Origin: CAYMTN01 sp964393335
GTDB taxonomy: Bacteria > Chloroflexota > Anaerolineae > Aggregatilineales > Aggregatilineaceae
Assembly (NCBI GenBank): GCA_964393335.1
Contig: CAYMTN010000179.1
Location: 1 to 11,186 of the forward strand
Length of the DNA stretch: 11,186 nt
Direction: 5' to 3'
Shown: positions 1 through 6,215 of the stretch, piece after piece
Layout of the letters: each line of letters opens with the position of its first letter
How positions within the stretch are numbered: the stretch's first letter is position 1
The notes under the pieces: model-generated
Told to the model about the DNA's origin: nothing
What the model saw: only the letters and a program-made list of their open reading frames with translations
Databases searched by the model: none
Program-made: the position numbers and the translations under genes

Positions 1-1278
1 GCTGACCGGCGATGCCTGGCGCGGTTCCATCACGCCGTTGTAGATCAGGTCGTTGATCTCTTCGCGGTTGATGGCTACCGACATCGCGTGGCGGAACTCT
101 GCCGTGTCGAAGAGCCCCCGCAGCTTCTGATTGGGGACGGAGATGTTCGGATGGAACGCGTGCGTCGAAGCCGCCTTCCACAACAGCACCTTGTAACCGC
201 CCGCGTCCTCATTCTCCTTGAAGAATGTGAAATCAGCCGTTGACAGGTGGCGGTTCTGCATGTCGATCAAGCCCTGCGCGATCCACAGGTTGAGAGTCTG
301 GTTATCCTGGAACAGGGCGTGTGAGATCGTGTCGATGTAGGGAAGCTGCTGCCCCTCGGTATCGACGGCGTGATAGTACGGATTGCGCACCATGATGTGC
401 GGGTCTTCGAGCGGGGAGTTCTTCGAACGCCACGCATTGGCCACCGGCAGATCCGGGTTGCGGAACCAGAAGTTGATCGGCCCGCGTCCATCACCCGGCG
501 CGGATTCGTAGTGCAGTTCTTCCCACGTGCTCACCCCGTACTCTTCCATGGCTGCGTCGATCAGCGACTGATCGGTGGTCAGGTGCGGGAGATACTGGCT
601 CAGGTAGGCCTTGGGGGCCGCCATTGTCGGGCCGCCCGTCATGCCGCCCGTGCTCTTCGCGATACGGATCGGCAGCAGCGGGTTGGGCGCTTCAAACGTG
701 ACCTTCCAGCTCAAGCCATCGATCACTTCAAGCCCCATATCCGCGCCATGAGCCTGGTAGAAATCCGGCTTGTTGAGCAGTTGAGTCAGGAAGATTTCGT
801 CATAGAAGAACTGGACGTCTTCCGTGGTCCACGGCGAGCCATCGGACCACTTGAGGCCATCGCGGAGGGTGAACGTGAATTCCGTCGCGTTGTCGTTCTG
901 GGACCACTCGGAGATGAAATTCGCTACCAGGTTGGTTGTATCCGGGTCCGGGGCGTCCCACTCAATCGCCATCTCTTCATTGAGTTTGGTTGGGCCCCAA
1001 CGGTCGGACAACCCCTTAAACGCACGGCGCCAGGTGCCGCCGTATTCACCGACTTCGTTGTATGGAGTGATGACACGGGGGTTGCTTGGCAGGCGTTCTT
1101 CCACCGGCGGCAGATCGCCAGACGCGACCAGCTCGGCCAACATCGGGGCTTCTTTGTATGCCCCTTGCCGGGTTGGCGCAGCCGATGCCAGTGGCACAAC
1201 ACGCGCCGTGGCTGCCGTTGCCGCCGCCGCTGCCATTGCTTTCAAAAAATCACGGCGTGAAAGTCCATTTGTGTTCAT
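1..1278 (-). CDS. Tat-exported ABC transporter substrate-binding protein, family 5 (partial, C-terminus beyond left edge)
   Basis: This is a periplasmic or cell-surface solute receptor of the extracellular solute-binding protein family 5 (OppA/DppA-like, SBP_bac_5), which delivers oligopeptides or oligosaccharides to an ABC permease. The reading frame is open from ATG at 1278 to the left edge, giving 426 residues. Family members usually have about 530-650, so roughly the last quarter is missing. Residues 7-13 read SRRDFLK, a textbook twin-arginine signal, followed by an Ala-rich hydrophobic segment, so export is by Tat in folded form. No lipobox is seen. Near residue 140 the family-typical LRDGLKWSDG...EDV block is present, and IDTISHALFQD and FRHAMSVAINREEI blocks follow later. 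The start has an upstream AAAGGG purine run and no in-frame alternative. Permease and ATPase genes presumably lie beyond the left edge. The operators upstream (1975-2049) hint at a sugar substrate, as in Thermotoga, where family 5 receptors bind oligosaccharides; that is inference. Confidence 0.9.
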   Translation of the reverse strand, partial: MNTNGLSRRDFLKAMAAAAATAATARVVPLASAAPTRQGAYKEAPMLAELVASGDLPPVEERLPSNPRVITPYNEVGEYGGTWRRAFKGLSDRWGPTKLNEEMAIEWDAPDPDTTNLVANFISEWSQNDNATEFTFTLRDGLKWSDGSPWTTEDVQFFYDEIFLTQLLNKPDFYQAHGADMGLEVIDGLSWKVTFEAPNPLLPIRIAKSTGGMTGGPTMAAPKAYLSQYLPHLTTDQSLIDAAMEEYGVSTWEELHYESAPGDGRGPINFWFRNPDLPVANAWRSKNSPLEDPHIMVRNPYYHAVDTEGQQLPYIDTISHALFQDNQTLNLWIAQGLIDMQNRHLSTADFTFFKENEDAGGYKVLLWKAASTHAFHPNISVPNQKLRGLFDTAEFRHAMSVAINREEINDLIYNGVMEPRQASPVS

Positions 1279-1331
1279 AGATGATGTTTTTCCCTTTCTG
1301 TACTTAATCGGAAACTCTGAACTTCTGGCAT
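1275..1331 (-). CDS. Putative 18-aa leader ORF overlapping the SBP start (speculative)
   Basis: An 18-codon ORF starts at ATG 1331 and ends in TGA at 1277-1275. It overlaps the solute-binding protein ATG (1278-1276) in an ATGA arrangement, which is typical of translational coupling. A near-perfect anti-16S match lies upstream but 19 nt from this ATG, which is longer than the usual spacing. The peptide (begins MPEVQSF, ends KHHL) resembles nothing I recognise. It may be a chance ORF within the 5' untranslated region. Confidence 0.2.
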   Translation of the reverse strand: MPEVQSFRLSTEREKHHL

Positions 1332-1346
1332 CGCTGTGTGCGGGGT

Positions 1347-1357
1347 ATCACCTCCTT
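1347..1357 (-). promoter_or_regulatory. Unusually strong Shine-Dalgarno-like sequence without a well-placed start codon
   Basis: On the minus strand this reads AAGGAGGTGAT, an 11-nt match to the 3' end complement of bacterial 16S rRNA. It sits about 70 nt upstream of the solute-binding protein ATG and 19 nt upstream of the putative leader ATG (1331). No ATG, GTG or TTG lies at 5-10 nt, except a GTG inside the motif itself. It may act as a ribosome standby site or serve the leader ORF. Confidence 0.45.
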
Positions 1358-1389
1358 TTTGCGAAAGATCGCCTCGGAACCGTACCCGA

Positions 1390-1905
1390 TCAACCAAAAA
1401 ACTCAAGGTCAGGCTTTTGGTTATGAACCCTGGCAGTCATCATGGATTCGAAGAACATCGGCACCCAATAGTCGTATTTTTCGGGCGAAGCGCCCTGGGC
1501 GGTCATGGTCACCTGGCGCGTCTCATGATAAAACACGCGCACCCAGCATTTGCGAGTTTCGCCCTCGTCGCGGCTGGTATATTTGGCTTCCAACAACAGC
1601 AGATTGCCGCTAACCTCTTGGCTGCGAGTCTCGATATGAACGTCTGGCAGGTTTTCGATTGTCTCGAAAAAACCTTCGGCCAGATCATCAAGATCATCGG
1701 GGGTGACCACTGTGCCCAGGTCTTGGACCACAACACCAAACACAGTCAACGGATCGTCAGGATCAGGGCCGTAGATTTCGCCATGACGGTCATCTGGCCA
1801 TACGAAGCGGTGCCAATCTATCGGAGCAAAAAATGAATAATACTGGTCACGATGCCACGTCAAACCTCTGATTGCGGGATATTGCTTCTGCGTTTTGCCC
1901 GCCAT
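1390..1905 (-). CDS. Conserved-looking hypothetical cytoplasmic protein, possible PsbP/DcrB-like fold
   Basis: This encodes a 171-residue protein that I do not recognise with certainty. The start at 1905 is chosen because GGAGGG lies 5-6 nt upstream; the frame extends further upstream to 2013, but that stretch is Arg-rich and lacks such a site. There is no signal peptide or membrane segment. Residues 20-35 (YYSFFAPIDWHRF) and 50-62 (beta-strand pattern ending VFGVVVQD) come first. A middle acidic helix follows (70-85, DLDDLAEGFFETIE). Then two strands run at 101-110 (NLLLLEAKYT) and 120-137 (CWVRVFYHETRQVTMTA). This order recalls small PsbP/DcrB/DUF1795-type domains, but the similarity is only by pattern. 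The gene is on the same strand as the solute-binding protein, 111 bp upstream of it, and downstream of the two operators, so the two may be co-regulated. An AACCAAAA/TTTTGGTT inverted repeat (1392-1422) overlaps its 3' end. Confidence 0.75.
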   Translation of the reverse strand: MAGKTQKQYPAIRGLTWHRDQYYSFFAPIDWHRFVWPDDRHGEIYGPDPDDPLTVFGVVVQDLGTVVTPDDLDDLAEGFFETIENLPDVHIETRSQEVSGNLLLLEAKYTSRDEGETRKCWVRVFYHETRQVTMTAQGASPEKYDYWVPMFFESMMTARVHNQKPDLEFFG

Positions 1906-1974
1906 GTATCCCTCCAAAACTAATACCACCAATAGTTTTAATTTGCACACGTGTCGTCTGCGCCGGTTTCGCGT

Positions 1975-1990
1975 TTGCAAGCGCCTGCAA
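1975..1990. promoter_or_regulatory. LacI/GalR-type operator, site 1
   Basis: The 16-bp sequence TTGCAAGCGCCTGCAA is a near-perfect palindrome (7 of 8 base pairs symmetric) with the central CG step typical of operators bound by LacI/GalR-family regulators. Its centre lies about 78 bp upstream of the 1905 start codon. It shares the core GCAAGCGC-TGCAA with site 2. The regulator gene is not in this window. Confidence 0.6.
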
Positions 1991-2033
1991 TGCCCGTCCT
2001 GAGATCGATCCATGTTCCGGGACGTTGTTCACT

Positions 2034-2049
2034 TCGCAAGCGCTTGCAA
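2034..2049. promoter_or_regulatory. LacI/GalR-type operator, site 2
   Basis: The 16-bp sequence TCGCAAGCGCTTGCAA is symmetric in 7 of 8 pairs and has the perfect inner palindrome GCAAGCGCTTGC. Its centre is 59 bp from that of site 1, a distance that could allow DNA looping by a tetramer or independent binding of two dimers. The pair lies upstream of the minus-strand genes at 1905 and 1278 and probably controls them. Control of the plus-strand gene at 2406 is less likely, since it is over 350 bp away. Confidence 0.6.
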
Positions 2050-2178
2050 TTGTCGTCAAAAAACGAATCCTCCTCAGGAGAAAAATATCACTTTGACCAT
2101 CCCGGTTGAGATTTTGTACGATTCACTGCCGCAGATTTTCAGGCGAATTCCACAGTTAATCGATTACATCTACACATA

Positions 2179-2206
2179 ATAATATTCGAAAACGGGAATT
2201 TCGCAA
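2179..2206 (-). promoter_or_regulatory. Putative sigma-70-type promoter for the 1905/1278 transcription unit
   Basis: On the minus strand TTGCGA (2206-2201) is followed after 16 bp by TATTAT (2184-2179). A second overlapping TATTAT lies 3 bp further on (2181-2176). The region is locally AT-rich. Transcription from here would give a leader of about 265 nt running through both operators, which would make them roadblock sites unless another promoter lies closer. Confidence 0.4.
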
Positions 2207-2345
2207 CCACTAAGCCAGCGGGAAAACGGACCTTTCGCCCCCTCAACGCCGCGAGAAAACCACAACGCGCACCGTTCGACGCGTTCACTTATCCCCATCA
2301 TACCATGAAGTGCGCGCTTTCCGAAAACCGGAATAGCAGCAGTGG

Positions 2346-2372
2346 TTGAGCGCTGCCAACCTCAAGTACAAT
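2346..2372 (+). promoter_or_regulatory. Putative promoter of the GT-C glycosyltransferase gene
   Basis: TTGAGC (2346-2351) and TACAAT (2367-2372) are separated by 15 bp, which is short but acceptable. A transcript would start near 2379, about 27 nt before the ATG at 2406. This also argues against translation from the in-frame TTG at 2346, which would be part of the -35 box. Confidence 0.4.
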
Positions 2373-2405
2373 ACGCTCTCTGCCGCACGGATCGAAGAAG
2401 GGCGC

Positions 2406-3845
2406 ATGACGGAAAATCCCCCACGACTCGCGGGACCTGGCCCGCGTGGTTACCCCTTTACCGCCGCCCGGCGCGGCGCAGTCGCGCTCGGCCTATGTGG
2501 TGCGGTGATGCTCGTCTGTTTCGCCCTGATGACCCGGCTCGACCATTTCACGCGCGAAGGTCACGCTTATCTGGGGTATTTCTATGGCGCATTTGCCTTA
2601 TACGGCCTCGCCCTGCTGATTCTTGCCCGGCTGGCGGCCCGCACCGGGCGAGTGCTGCTGCTGATCGGCGTTTTTGCCGTGCTGTTTCGCACCGTATTAT
2701 GGCTGGCAGAACCCAGCCTCTCGACCGACGTCTGGCGTTACATCTGGGATGGGCGGCTGATCGACCACGGCGTCAACCCGTATGTGTACCGCGTCGACGC
2801 GCCGCAACTGGATTGGCTGGCAACGCCGCTGCGCCAGCGGATCGACCATGCCTGGATGGCGACCCCGTACCCACCGGCGGCTGAACTGGTGTTCGCCGGG
2901 GCGGGCCGCGTATGGCCCGATCACCCGGCCACATTGCAGATCGTGTTCACGCTGTTTGATCTGGGCGCGGCGGTGGTGATTGTCGCGCTGCTGCGGGAAT
3001 ACGACCGCCCTGATACCTGGGTGCTGCTGTACCTCTGGAATCCGCTAGTAGTGGTCGAGTCTGCGCACGGGGCGCACGTCGATTCGATGATGGCGTTTTT
3101 TTCGCTGCTGGCCCTGTACTGGCTGGTCCGGGGGCAAAAAACGGCCAGCGCCGCCGCGCTGGCCCTGGCAACGCTCACCAAGCTCATCCCCGCGCTGCTG
3201 CTCCCGGTTTTTGTGGTGCGCTGGGGCCTCAAACGCACGCTGTTGTATGGGCTGCTGGTGGCGTTGTGTTTCGTACCGTTTTTAGGGGCGGGCCTGGGGG
3301 TATCCGGGGCGTCAGACGGAACCGGGCTGTTCGGCGCGGTGCGTATTTATACCACGCAGTGGAAAACAAACGACGGGCTGTTTTATTGGCTGGTCCAGGC
3401 CGTGACGCCCTATACTGCCGATCCCATCGGATTGAGCAGGCGCATCGCGCAGGCGGCGGTGGGGCTGGCCGGGGGTGTGGTCCTGCTGCGATCGTTTCGC
3501 CACCGGACGCCGCCGGTCATCGCGCAGGCGGCTGGTTTGATCAGCGTGTATCTGCTGCTCTCTGCCGCGATGTTTCCCTGGTATCTCGTCTGGTTGATCG
3601 CGCTGCTGCCGCTGCTGCCCTGGGACCAGGACAAACCCACCGCGCTGTTTGTCGCCGGCTGGCTGTATTTTTCAGCCGCCGTGAACCTCTCGTACCTGTT
3701 CTATCTCGATCCGGCGCATCCTGGCGAAATCATGTGGGTTCGTTACGTCGAATACGTGCCGCTGCTGGCGCTGCTCAGCGCCGCGCTGGGCCTGCGCCTA
3801 GCGCCCGATCTCCGAACGCGGTTCGACCGGCGGCAGGCCCCGTAA
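2406..3845 (+). CDS. GT-C fold polytopic glycosyltransferase (GT87 / polyprenol-phosphate-mannose-dependent mannosyltransferase-like)
   Basis: This encodes a 479-residue integral membrane enzyme that probably transfers a sugar, likely mannose, from a polyprenyl-phosphate donor to an extracytoplasmic glycan or lipid. It has about ten or more hydrophobic segments (e.g. 26-43, 58-78, 82-100, 180-197, 228-241, 263-297, 350-361, 374-403, 413-433, 449-464). The first large loop carries STDVWRYIWDGRL (106-118) followed by HGVNPYVY (121-128). This matches the acidic loop-1 signature of GT-C enzymes, with D108 the likely catalytic aspartate. YPPAAE (155-160), HGAHVDSMM (221-229) and PWYLVWL (391-397) are also typical of the MptA/MptB and DUF2029 group. 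The ATG at 2406 is preferred over an upstream in-frame TTG because GAAGAAGGG precedes it and a promoter fits. Its 3' end overlaps the convergent GT2 gene by 48 bp. The exact acceptor and sugar cannot be told. Confidence 0.85.
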   Translation: MTENPPRLAGPGPRGYPFTAARRGAVALGLCGAVMLVCFALMTRLDHFTREGHAYLGYFYGAFALYGLALLILARLAARTGRVLLLIGVFAVLFRTVLWLAEPSLSTDVWRYIWDGRLIDHGVNPYVYRVDAPQLDWLATPLRQRIDHAWMATPYPPAAELVFAGAGRVWPDHPATLQIVFTLFDLGAAVVIVALLREYDRPDTWVLLYLWNPLVVVESAHGAHVDSMMAFFSLLALYWLVRGQKTASAAALALATLTKLIPALLLPVFVVRWGLKRTLLYGLLVALCFVPFLGAGLGVSGASDGTGLFGAVRIYTTQWKTNDGLFYWLVQAVTPYTADPIGLSRRIAQAAVGLAGGVVLLRSFRHRTPPVIAQAAGLISVYLLLSAAMFPWYLVWLIALLPLLPWDQDKPTALFVAGWLYFSAAVNLSYLFYLDPAHPGEIMWVRYVEYVPLLALLSAALGLRLAPDLRTRFDRRQAP

Positions 3846-5318
3846 CGGTGCCCACTGCATGCGGATCAGTGCGGCCTCTTGCAGGATCGTAATCGCCAGC
3901 GTGAACAACATCCCCAGCGCGAAGATCGCCGCGTAAAACGCAATCGACAGATACTGCCGGTCCAGCGCCATGCGGACGGTATTCAGGTTAAACACCAGCA
4001 TCCCCAGCTCGAACAACACGCCCGGTTTCATCCTGACATGGTACGATTGCTGCTGCCAGCCCTGGCTGTTTTTGCCGGTGATCCCGAACTTGGGCGTGCG
4101 TTCAAACGCCGCCGCTTCCCGGCTGAACAGCCCGGCGAACACCGCGTAGGCGTTATGATACATCATCCCGGCACCCAACACGGTCAGCCACAGGATCAAC
4201 GGCAACTGGCGCACCCAGGGGCGTTTCATTTCGCGCTGCCCGACGATCAAGTAGATCGTCGGCGTCAGAGCCGCCAGGGTAAACAAGACCGACAGGTGAA
4301 TCAGGCGTGTCACGCCGGGCTGCCAGCGCAGACTCAGCAGCACCAGCGGGTACAGAAAGGCGACCATGCCCATCAGCACTTGAACCCAGTAGCCGATCAG
4401 ATGCATCACGCCCTGAAATTTGACCATGAGCGGCAGCGGTTCGCGCAGCAGCAGCGGGATCAGTTTGATCGCGCATTCGGTGCTGCCGCGCGCCCACCGG
4501 TACTGCTGCCGCCGGAATGCAGAGAGAGTGACAGGCAGTTCTGCCGGGGTGGTCAGGTCGCGCAGGTAACAGCCGCGCCACCCGGCTAGCTGCGCCCGGT
4601 AGCTCAGGTCCAGGTCTTCGGTCAGGGTATCGGCGCGCCATCCCCCGGCGCTCTCAATCGCCTGCCTGCGCCAGACGCCCGCCGTGCCGTTAAAATTCAT
4701 CAGGAAACCGGCGCGCTGCCGGGCAAACTGTTCAATGGTGAAGTGTGCGTCAATCGCAATCGACTGCAAGCGCGTCAACAGGGAATAATGTGCGTTGAGG
4801 TGCCCCCAGCGCGTCTGCACGAATCCGACACGCGGGTCGGCAAAATGCGGGATAGTCTTCAGCAAAAAATCCGCCGGAGGCAGAAAATCGGCGTCAAAAA
4901 TGGCGATAAACTCACCTTTGGCCTGTTTCATGCCCTCCGCCAACGCACCGGCTTTGTAACCGGCCCGATCGGTACGGTGCAGGTGAACGATATCGAAGCC
5001 GCGCAGCCGGTAGTGAGCGACCAGGGACGCCACAATCCCCAGTGTGTCATCCGTCGAATCGTCCAGGACCTGAATCTCTAAGCGATCCTGCGGCCAATCC
5101 AGGCGGCTCACGGCTTCAATCACGCGCCCAGCGACGTACCGCTCGTTGTACAGGGGAATCTGCACGCTGATCAGCGGGTAATCAGCCAGCGGCGGCGCGT
5201 TGGGGTCCGGGCCGCGATACTTAATCGTCAGGCGTGACAGGTACAGGCTGTTCGCTGCAAAAACGAACAGCAGCAGCAGCACGATGCTATACACGATCGT
5301 TACCAGGTAACCAGCCAT
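3798..5318 (-). CDS. Cellulose-synthase-like processive glycosyltransferase, family 2
   Basis: This is a 506-residue membrane GT2 enzyme of the BcsA/CslA type, which polymerises a nucleotide-sugar into a beta-linked glycan and couples synthesis to transport. The full catalytic set is visible: VLDDSTDD (84-91), FDAD (141-144, the DxD metal site), LTEDLDLSYRA (232-242, the TED general-base motif) and QQYRWARG (271-278, the QxxRW motif). It has one N-terminal membrane helix (4-26). At the C-terminal side are helices near 303-330, 340-359, 372-397, 436-447 and 455-485. RTPKFG (407-412) is the interface-helix motif found in bacterial mannan/cellulose-synthase-like proteins. There is no PilZ domain, so regulation by cyclic di-GMP through that route is not expected. 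The start at 5318 gives a proper membrane N-terminus, though its ribosome site is weak. No BcsB or cellulase partner is adjacent. The product could be a glucomannan, mannan or other beta-glycan. Confidence 0.93.
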   Translation of the reverse strand: MAGYLVTIVYSIVLLLLFVFAANSLYLSRLTIKYRGPDPNAPPLADYPLISVQIPLYNERYVAGRVIEAVSRLDWPQDRLEIQVLDDSTDDTLGIVASLVAHYRLRGFDIVHLHRTDRAGYKAGALAEGMKQAKGEFIAIFDADFLPPADFLLKTIPHFADPRVGFVQTRWGHLNAHYSLLTRLQSIAIDAHFTIEQFARQRAGFLMNFNGTAGVWRRQAIESAGGWRADTLTEDLDLSYRAQLAGWRGCYLRDLTTPAELPVTLSAFRRQQYRWARGSTECAIKLIPLLLREPLPLMVKFQGVMHLIGYWVQVLMGMVAFLYPLVLLSLRWQPGVTRLIHLSVLFTLAALTPTIYLIVGQREMKRPWVRQLPLILWLTVLGAGMMYHNAYAVFAGLFSREAAAFERTPKFGITGKNSQGWQQQSYHVRMKPGVLFELGMLVFNLNTVRMALDRQYLSIAFYAAIFALGMLFTLAITILQEAALIRMQWAPLRGLPPVEPRSEIGR

Positions 5319-5383
5319 GTATCCGTCTCAAGAAACTATGGGGCAGGCACCCAAAGGCCCGCCCGTGTGCCTATCTGCGTGAT

Positions 5384-5563
5384 CTATTTCACGGTGACGG
5401 CAACCGTATCGGTCGCCGTGTGATCCTTGTCGTCACGCACTTCCAACTGGATGACCCACCGGCCCGTATCATCGACCGTCATCGCGTCTTCGAGCGTGAA
5501 CGAACAGTCGCTCTCGACATCGCGGATCATTTTGCCGGTATCACCCGCTATAGTTTTTAGCCA
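5384..5563 (-). pseudogene. Orphan C-terminal fragment of a secreted Ig/PKD-like domain protein
   Basis: A minus-strand frame of 59 sense codons ends at TAG 5386-5384. It is bounded upstream by TGA at 5566-5564, immediately next to repeat-like DNA. It has no good start; the only internal ATGs are mid-domain. The translation is clearly protein-like: MIRDVESDCSFTLED, then DDTGRWVIQLEVRDD, then a TDTVAVTVK end. This is the strand pattern of the last half of an Ig-like/PKD/cadherin-type extracellular beta-sandwich ending in its final strand. I infer that it is the tail of a larger surface or adhesion protein whose front half has been lost, with the break at the repeat. Alternatively it could be a small gene with an unrecognised start. 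A 6-bp AGGCAC/GTGCCT inverted repeat (5345-5372) lies just downstream. Confidence 0.55.
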
Positions 5564-5566
5564 TCA

Positions 5567-5640
5567 GCTTTCAGCGATCAGCCAAAAACGAGGACCCGCA
5601 GGGGCGCTGCCGCCGAACCCCAGGTTCGCCTGCGCCCTGG
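5567..5640. repeat. Interspersed-repeat relic with fold-back structure (QLSAIS-type spacer plus GC-rich hairpin)
   Basis: The left part (AGCTTTCAGCGATCAGC) is of the kind seen in degenerate TCAGCTTTCAGC tandem spacers, whose chance translation is the familiar QLSAIS string. Next comes a GC-rich segment that can fold. An outer stem CAGGG(G)CGC/GCGCCCTG (5599-5607 with 5632-5639) encloses GAACC-CCA-GGTTC (5615-5627). A second small hairpin, GCCGCC-GCT-GGCGGC, lies at 5660-5674. There is no transposase. The family assignment is from memory of similar spacers; the hairpins are visible directly. Confidence 0.5.
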
Positions 5641-5699
5641 TTTTTCATCCCTTTGATGGGCCGCCGCTGGCGGCGACGTGGGAAACTCCTCTGGTGGTG

Positions 5700-6215
5700 T
5701 TACCATGGCGACAGCCTGGATTCGCCAAGCCGTTTCAATAACAGGACATCCAGCCCGATGCTGCGTCCTGCCCCGGTGACAAACAACACGCCCAGGATGC
5801 CGATGATGCTCAGGTAGCTCCAGGGCCAATCCACACCATACGTAGCCAGGAACGTGTTCAGGATAAAAAACGCGGCTCCCACGCTAACCCATCGCGTAAA
5901 AAACCCGGTGAGCAGCGCCAGCCCCATCAAAAACTCCGTGACGAGCTGGAACGGTGCAAACACGCTGCGCGCAGGCAGGATCACGTGATTGATGAAATCC
6001 GCGTACCACGTCAGCGGGTTGGCGGACTGCGGAAACACGTTGGTGAAAAAGTCGTGAAGGCCGTCCGGCGTGTAGAACCCTTTATCCAGGTTGCTGGCCC
6101 ATGTGGTCAAGAACAACAACCCGACCATGATCCGCAGCAGGGCGATCCAGAACAGCGACGTGCGTGGGCTGTTTTTGACCAGACTCACATGGTCGAGGCG
6201 GTCCATGATGGTCAT
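5700..6215 (-). CDS. DoxX/DoxD-like integral membrane protein
   Basis: This 171-residue protein belongs by pattern to the DoxX superfamily, close to the thiosulfate:quinone oxidoreductase small subunit (DoxD) type. Four membrane helices are seen at about 21-41, 88-107, 109-127 and 133-150. The first ends in a TTWASNLDKGFY loop (37-48) as in DoxD-like members. LVTEFLMGLALLTGFFTRW (91-109) matches the family's E-hLhG-aLLhGhhTR motif. In the membrane it may pass electrons from a sulfur or thiol substrate to quinone, or have a redox-homeostasis role; activity is not proven for most DoxX proteins. GGAGG lies 8 nt before the ATG at 6215, and the start overlaps the preceding gene's stop by 4 bp (ATGA). 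It is the last gene of the four-gene operon. The TAA stop is followed by a short GC hairpin. Confidence 0.85.
   Translation of the reverse strand: MTIMDRLDHVSLVKNSPRTSLFWIALLRIMVGLLFLTTWASNLDKGFYTPDGLHDFFTNVFPQSANPLTWYADFINHVILPARSVFAPFQLVTEFLMGLALLTGFFTRWVSVGAAFFILNTFLATYGVDWPWSYLSIIGILGVLFVTGAGRSIGLDVLLLKRLGESRLSPW

Larger units (their letters stand above)
1906..2405. other. 500-bp regulatory intergenic region between divergent genes
   Basis: No convincing coding sequence is seen here. The half nearest the minus-strand genes holds two LacI-type palindromes (1975-1990 and 2034-2049) and a CTCCT-C-AGGAG inverted repeat (2070-2080). The centre (about 2130-2190) is AT-rich compared with the surroundings and contains a plausible minus-strand promoter. 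The right end (2346-2372) holds a plausible plus-strand promoter for the GT-C gene. A TTG-initiated minus-strand frame (2059-1847) has GAGGAGG before it, but its product is not protein-like. Confidence 0.7.
5319..5699. other. 381-bp stretch without an intact gene
   Basis: This gap between the GT2 gene and the DoxX gene holds the orphan coding fragment (5384-5563), the repeat relic (5567-5640) and a GC-rich hairpin (5660-5674). The last lies just after the DoxX stop and could help end the operon transcript, although no T-run follows it. No convincing promoter for the gene starting at 5318 was found. Confidence 0.6.

Noticed and set aside
370..1260. Long plus-strand ORF of 296 codons
   Set aside because: It lies antisense to the solute-binding protein gene, is rich in Arg and His, has no family motif, and is the usual shadow of a GC-rich gene.
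1392..1422. Terminator formed by AACCAAAA/TTTTGGTT
   Set aside because: It overlaps the coding end of the 1390-1905 gene, is AT-rich with a 15-nt loop and has no T-run after the stem.
1847..2059. TTG-initiated minus-strand frame of 70 codons after GAGGAGG
   Set aside because: It covers both operators and overlaps the start of the 1905 gene. Its product shows no domain and does not resemble a LacI helix-turn-helix.
3879..4589. Plus-strand ORF of 236 codons rich in Gln, His and Arg
   Set aside because: Antisense to the GT2 gene, which carries all catalytic motifs in the other strand; low-complexity composition.
5567..5640. Insertion sequence or transposon end
   Set aside because: No transposase frame, no matching far end and no target duplication were found; repeat relic is the safer description.
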